Source of the DNA: Thermodesulfovibrionales bacterium
GTDB taxonomy: Bacteria > Nitrospirota > Thermodesulfovibrionia > Thermodesulfovibrionales > UBA1546
NCBI GenBank assembly: GCA_030018605.1
Contig: JASEHP010000027.1
Coordinates: forward strand, 1 to 14,445
Length of the DNA: 14,445 nt
Reading direction: 5' to 3'
In this document: in pieces, positions 12,261-14,445 of the stretch
Layout of the letters: each line of letters begins with the position of its first letter
Numbering within the stretch: position 1 is the stretch's first letter
Translations under genes and position numbers: made by a program
Notes under the pieces: generated by a model
The model's input: only the letters and a program-made list of their open reading frames with translations
Database searches by the model: none
What the model was told of the DNA's origin: nothing

Positions 12261-13589
12261 ATGAGAGTTTCAATTATAGGCACAGGATATGTAGGGCTTG
12301 TCACAGGCGCATGCATGGCGCAGATGGGCAACAGCGTCTTTTGCGTGGATATTGACAGGAAGAAAATAGAAAACCTTAAGCGCGGGATTATCCCTATATA
12401 CGAGCCGGGACTTGAACCTATGGTTGTTGAAAATTTCAGGCTTGGCACATTGAAATTTACGACTGACATCAAAGAGGCAATTGACAACAGCGAAATCTGC
12501 TGCATAGCAGTTGGCACTCCGATGGGAGAAGACGGAAGCGCTGATTTGCAGCATGTTTTGGAGGCAGCCGGTGATATAGGCAAAAATATGAGCCGCTACA
12601 TCATCATCGTAAACAAGTCAACCGTGCCTGTAGGAACGGCTGATAAAGTCAGAGATGTCGTAAGAAGTGAACTGAATAAAAGGAAAGTTGAAATACCGTT
12701 TGATGTTGTTTCCAATCCTGAATTTCTTAAAGAAGGGGCTGCTGTTGAAGATTTTATGAGGCCGGACAGGGTGATTGTTGGTGCGGATAATCCAAAGGCT
12801 CTTGAAAAGATAAAAGAACTGTATTCGCCGTTTACAAAGAGTCACGAAAGGTTTATTTCTATGGATGTAAGAAGCGCTGAGATGACAAAATATGCCGCAA
12901 ATGCAATGCTTGCCACAAAGATATCTTTTATGAATGAAATAGCCAATATCTGCGAGAAGGTAGGAGCTGATGTCAATAAGGTCAGGGTAGGCATAGGAAG
13001 CGACAGCAGAATAGGATACAGCTTTATATATCCGGGCTGCGGATACGGTGGAAGCTGTTTCCCTAAGGATGTAAGGGCGCTGGAAAGATTAGCAACGGAA
13101 AATAAATATGCAGCCAAAATGCTCAAGGCGGTTCAGGAAATAAATGATTCTCAAAAATTGGTTCTTGCACACAAAGTCATAAAAAAATTCGGCAAAGACC
13201 TGAGCAAGCGTATATTTGCCGTATGGGGCTTATCCTTCAAGCCTGAGACAGATGATACAAGAGAGGCGTCAAGTATAGCTATAATCAGGGAACTCATAAG
13301 GCACGGGGCAAAGATAAAGGCGTATGACCCTAAAGCAATGAATGCAGCCAAGAATTACTACTTCAAGGGCATTGAAGGCATAGAATATGCTGATTCTAAA
13401 TATGCTGCATTGTCAGGCGCTGATGCCTTGCTGCTTGTTACAGAATGGAAAGAGTTCAGGAGCCCCGACTTTGATGAGATTGCAAGACGTCTGAAGAATA
13501 AAATCATTTTTGACGGAAGAAATCAGTATAATAAAGAAAAACTTAACGAAATAGGATTTGAATACTTTCAGATAGGTGTTGGTGAATGA
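12261..13589 (+). CDS. ugd: UDP-glucose 6-dehydrogenase
   Basis: Oxidises UDP-glucose to UDP-glucuronate with two NAD+, giving the precursor of acidic sugars in surface polysaccharides. The 442-residue length and domain order are typical: an N-terminal NAD domain (GTGYVG at 7-12), STVPVGT near 116-122, the central helical domain with EMTKYAANAMLATKISFMNE, and the catalytic C266 in GCGYGGSCFPKDV. The C-terminal UDP-binding domain has FKPETDDTREA. A GDP-mannose dehydrogenase is excluded by the overall pattern and this Ugd-type active site. AAGGAG at 12245-12250 precedes ATG 12261. Its product is the expected substrate of the epimerase at 5890-6882. The leader is unusually long and structured; no clear promoter was found in it, so ugd may be read through from the regulator/NusG genes. 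Confidence 0.95.
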   Translation: MRVSIIGTGYVGLVTGACMAQMGNSVFCVDIDRKKIENLKRGIIPIYEPGLEPMVVENFRLGTLKFTTDIKEAIDNSEICCIAVGTPMGEDGSADLQHVLEAAGDIGKNMSRYIIIVNKSTVPVGTADKVRDVVRSELNKRKVEIPFDVVSNPEFLKEGAAVEDFMRPDRVIVGADNPKALEKIKELYSPFTKSHERFISMDVRSAEMTKYAANAMLATKISFMNEIANICEKVGADVNKVRVGIGSDSRIGYSFIYPGCGYGGSCFPKDVRALERLATENKYAAKMLKAVQEINDSQKLVLAHKVIKKFGKDLSKRIFAVWGLSFKPETDDTREASSIAIIRELIRHGAKIKAYDPKAMNAAKNYYFKGIEGIEYADSKYAALSGADALLLVTEWKEFRSPDFDEIARRLKNKIIFDGRNQYNKEKLNEIGFEYFQIGVGE

Positions 13590-13725
13590 TGGGGAAGATG
13601 ATATTATTGACAGGAGTAGTAGGTCTTATTGGGTCATATATAGGCCGCATGAGGCGCTGGGATATAATGTATCAGCGGTTATAAGCCTTTTTTTAGGGGT
13701 ATTTTTAGCATTTTTACTGGAGTGA
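13586..13725 (+). pseudogene. Decayed remnant: SDR epimerase N-terminus, possibly joined to a Wzz-like C-terminal segment
   Basis: ATG 13586 overlaps the ugd stop and opens a 32-codon frame, MMGKMILLTGVVGLIGSYIG, which has the look of an SDR NAD-binding N-terminus (GxxGxxG as GVVGLIG). It then runs into nonsense, ending at 13684. The next frame (from about 13645 to the stop at 13725) reads HEALGYNVSAV followed by ISLFLGVFLAFLLE. ALGYNVSAV could continue the SDR after a frameshift near 13640-13650. SLFLGVFLAFLLE resembles the second transmembrane helix of Wzz/chain-length proteins. So this is either one frameshifted epimerase start that was truncated, or a deletion scar joining two polysaccharide genes. 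No intact product is expected. Confidence 0.55.
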
Positions 13726-13731
13726 TTCTTT

Positions 13732-14445
13732 ATGCCATACTCTCGATATCGGAATGTAGTTTTAATCTATCCCAATACTGGTTATGATATCGGTGTTGGA
13801 ATTACTCCACCGCATAGCATTTTAGCGGTGGGTGCTTATTTGGTTCACCATAAGATAAAAAATCGTATTATTATCATTGACCAGAGAATTGAGAAAAACT
13901 GGGAAAATGTAATAAGAGAGGAACTGAAGCAAGAACCGTTATTGATTGGAATTTCCTCCATGACAGGGGTTCAACTTAAAAACGCCCTTAATATCGCCAA
14001 TTTTATAAGAGAACATTCTCCCACGACTCCAATTGTTTTTGGCGGCGTCCATGTCTCTCTTGTGCCGGAACAGAGCATTCAGTGCGAATTAGTTGATTTT
14101 GGTGTAATTGGAGAGGGGGAAGAAACTATCCTCGAATTAGTTAATGCGCTTAATGAAAACAAAATGGATATTATTATGTCGGTACCGGGACTAATCTTTA
14201 AGAAGGGGAAACAAATAGTGAGGACGCCTAAACGTCCCTTAATCAATATGGATACCCTTCCAATTGACCGTTTCGGCCTTGTCGATGTGGAGAAATACAT
14301 TTTTAAGAAATCCTCTTTACTTTCGGACAGGGAGTTAGATTTGGGAGAAACAAGCAGAGGTTGTTGTTGGGAATGTGCTTATTGTTATAATGCAGCCTTT
14401 TTTGGCCGTAAATGGCGTTCAATGAGTAAGGAAAAAACAATAGAA
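13732..14445 (+). CDS. B12-binding domain radical SAM protein, 3' end beyond the window
   Basis: An open frame of 238 codons from ATG 13732 to the window edge, without a stop. The N-terminal B12-binding-type domain includes TPPHSILAVGAYL, IDQRIEKN, FGGVHVSLVPEQ and GVIGEGEETILELV. The radical SAM motif CCWECAYC has Cys211, 215 and 218, the same residue numbers as in the protein at 41-1579 counted from its ATG, so the two share domain spacing. It is not a close copy: sequences differ at most positions. The start lies six bases after the pseudogene stop without a clear ribosome site. The C-terminal part, which would hint at substrate or membrane binding, is not in the window. Probable role: modification of a lipid or sugar component tied to this locus. 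Confidence 0.85.
   Translation, partial: MPYSRYRNVVLIYPNTGYDIGVGITPPHSILAVGAYLVHHKIKNRIIIIDQRIEKNWENVIREELKQEPLLIGISSMTGVQLKNALNIANFIREHSPTTPIVFGGVHVSLVPEQSIQCELVDFGVIGEGEETILELVNALNENKMDIIMSVPGLIFKKGKQIVRTPKRPLINMDTLPIDRFGLVDVEKYIFKKSSLLSDRELDLGETSRGCCWECAYCYNAAFFGRKWRSMSKEKTIE

Overview
The window is a surface-polysaccharide / nucleotide-sugar locus of a Gram-negative-type bacterium with moderate to low GC. The evidence is a complete dTDP-L-rhamnose set, UDP-glucose dehydrogenase, sugar epimerases, a GT-C membrane glycosyltransferase, a type IV pilin, a NusG/RfaH-type elongation-factor paralogue and two cobalamin-binding radical SAM proteins. The combination resembles uncultured Nitrospirota or Desulfobacterota. 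That placement is an impression from gene content, not a phylogenetic result.

Layout: (1) 41-5308, + strand: a compact run of B12-binding radical SAM enzyme, GT-C glycosyltransferase, SDR sugar-nucleotide enzyme with a non-canonical active site, and DegT-type PLP aminotransferase. It plausibly makes and attaches an amino sugar. (2) 5414-5893: a type IV pilin, meeting tail-to-tail (stop codons overlapping) with a minus-strand UDP-glucuronate 4-epimerase-like gene (5890-6882). (3) 7013-10622: rmlA-rmlC-rmlB-rmlD, the full dTDP-L-rhamnose pathway, starting behind an extended -10 promoter. (4) 10755-11920: a winged-helix/Rossmann-like regulator, apparently leaderless, coupled to a NusG paralogue. 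(5) 12261-13589: ugd, behind a 340-bp structured leader. (6) 13586-13725: a decayed sugar-gene remnant. (7) 13732-end: a second B12-binding radical SAM protein, cut by the window edge. Ugd and the epimerase would supply UDP-GlcA and UDP-GalA, and the rml genes dTDP-rhamnose.

The most unusual content is repetitive DNA rather than a gene. A very small repeat (21 nt, once 24 nt; core CGACTCGCAACCGAG) occurs five times between 9520 and 12182. Four copies lie inside three different protein genes, in all three codon phases. Removing each copy restores a protein reading that looks like the normal family sequence. The fifth copy, and a sixth palindrome with the same ends, lie in the ugd leader. Two 35-bp heptamer arrays (consensus TTAACTC/T), one inside a coding region and one forming the rmlA leader, and an octamer array that supplies the rmlD stop codon, point to a genome colonised by tiny repeats. 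This resembles the heptameric repeats and small dispersed repeats known from filamentous cyanobacteria. Two nested inverted repeats, before rmlC and before ugd, may be structured RNA leaders or miniature elements.
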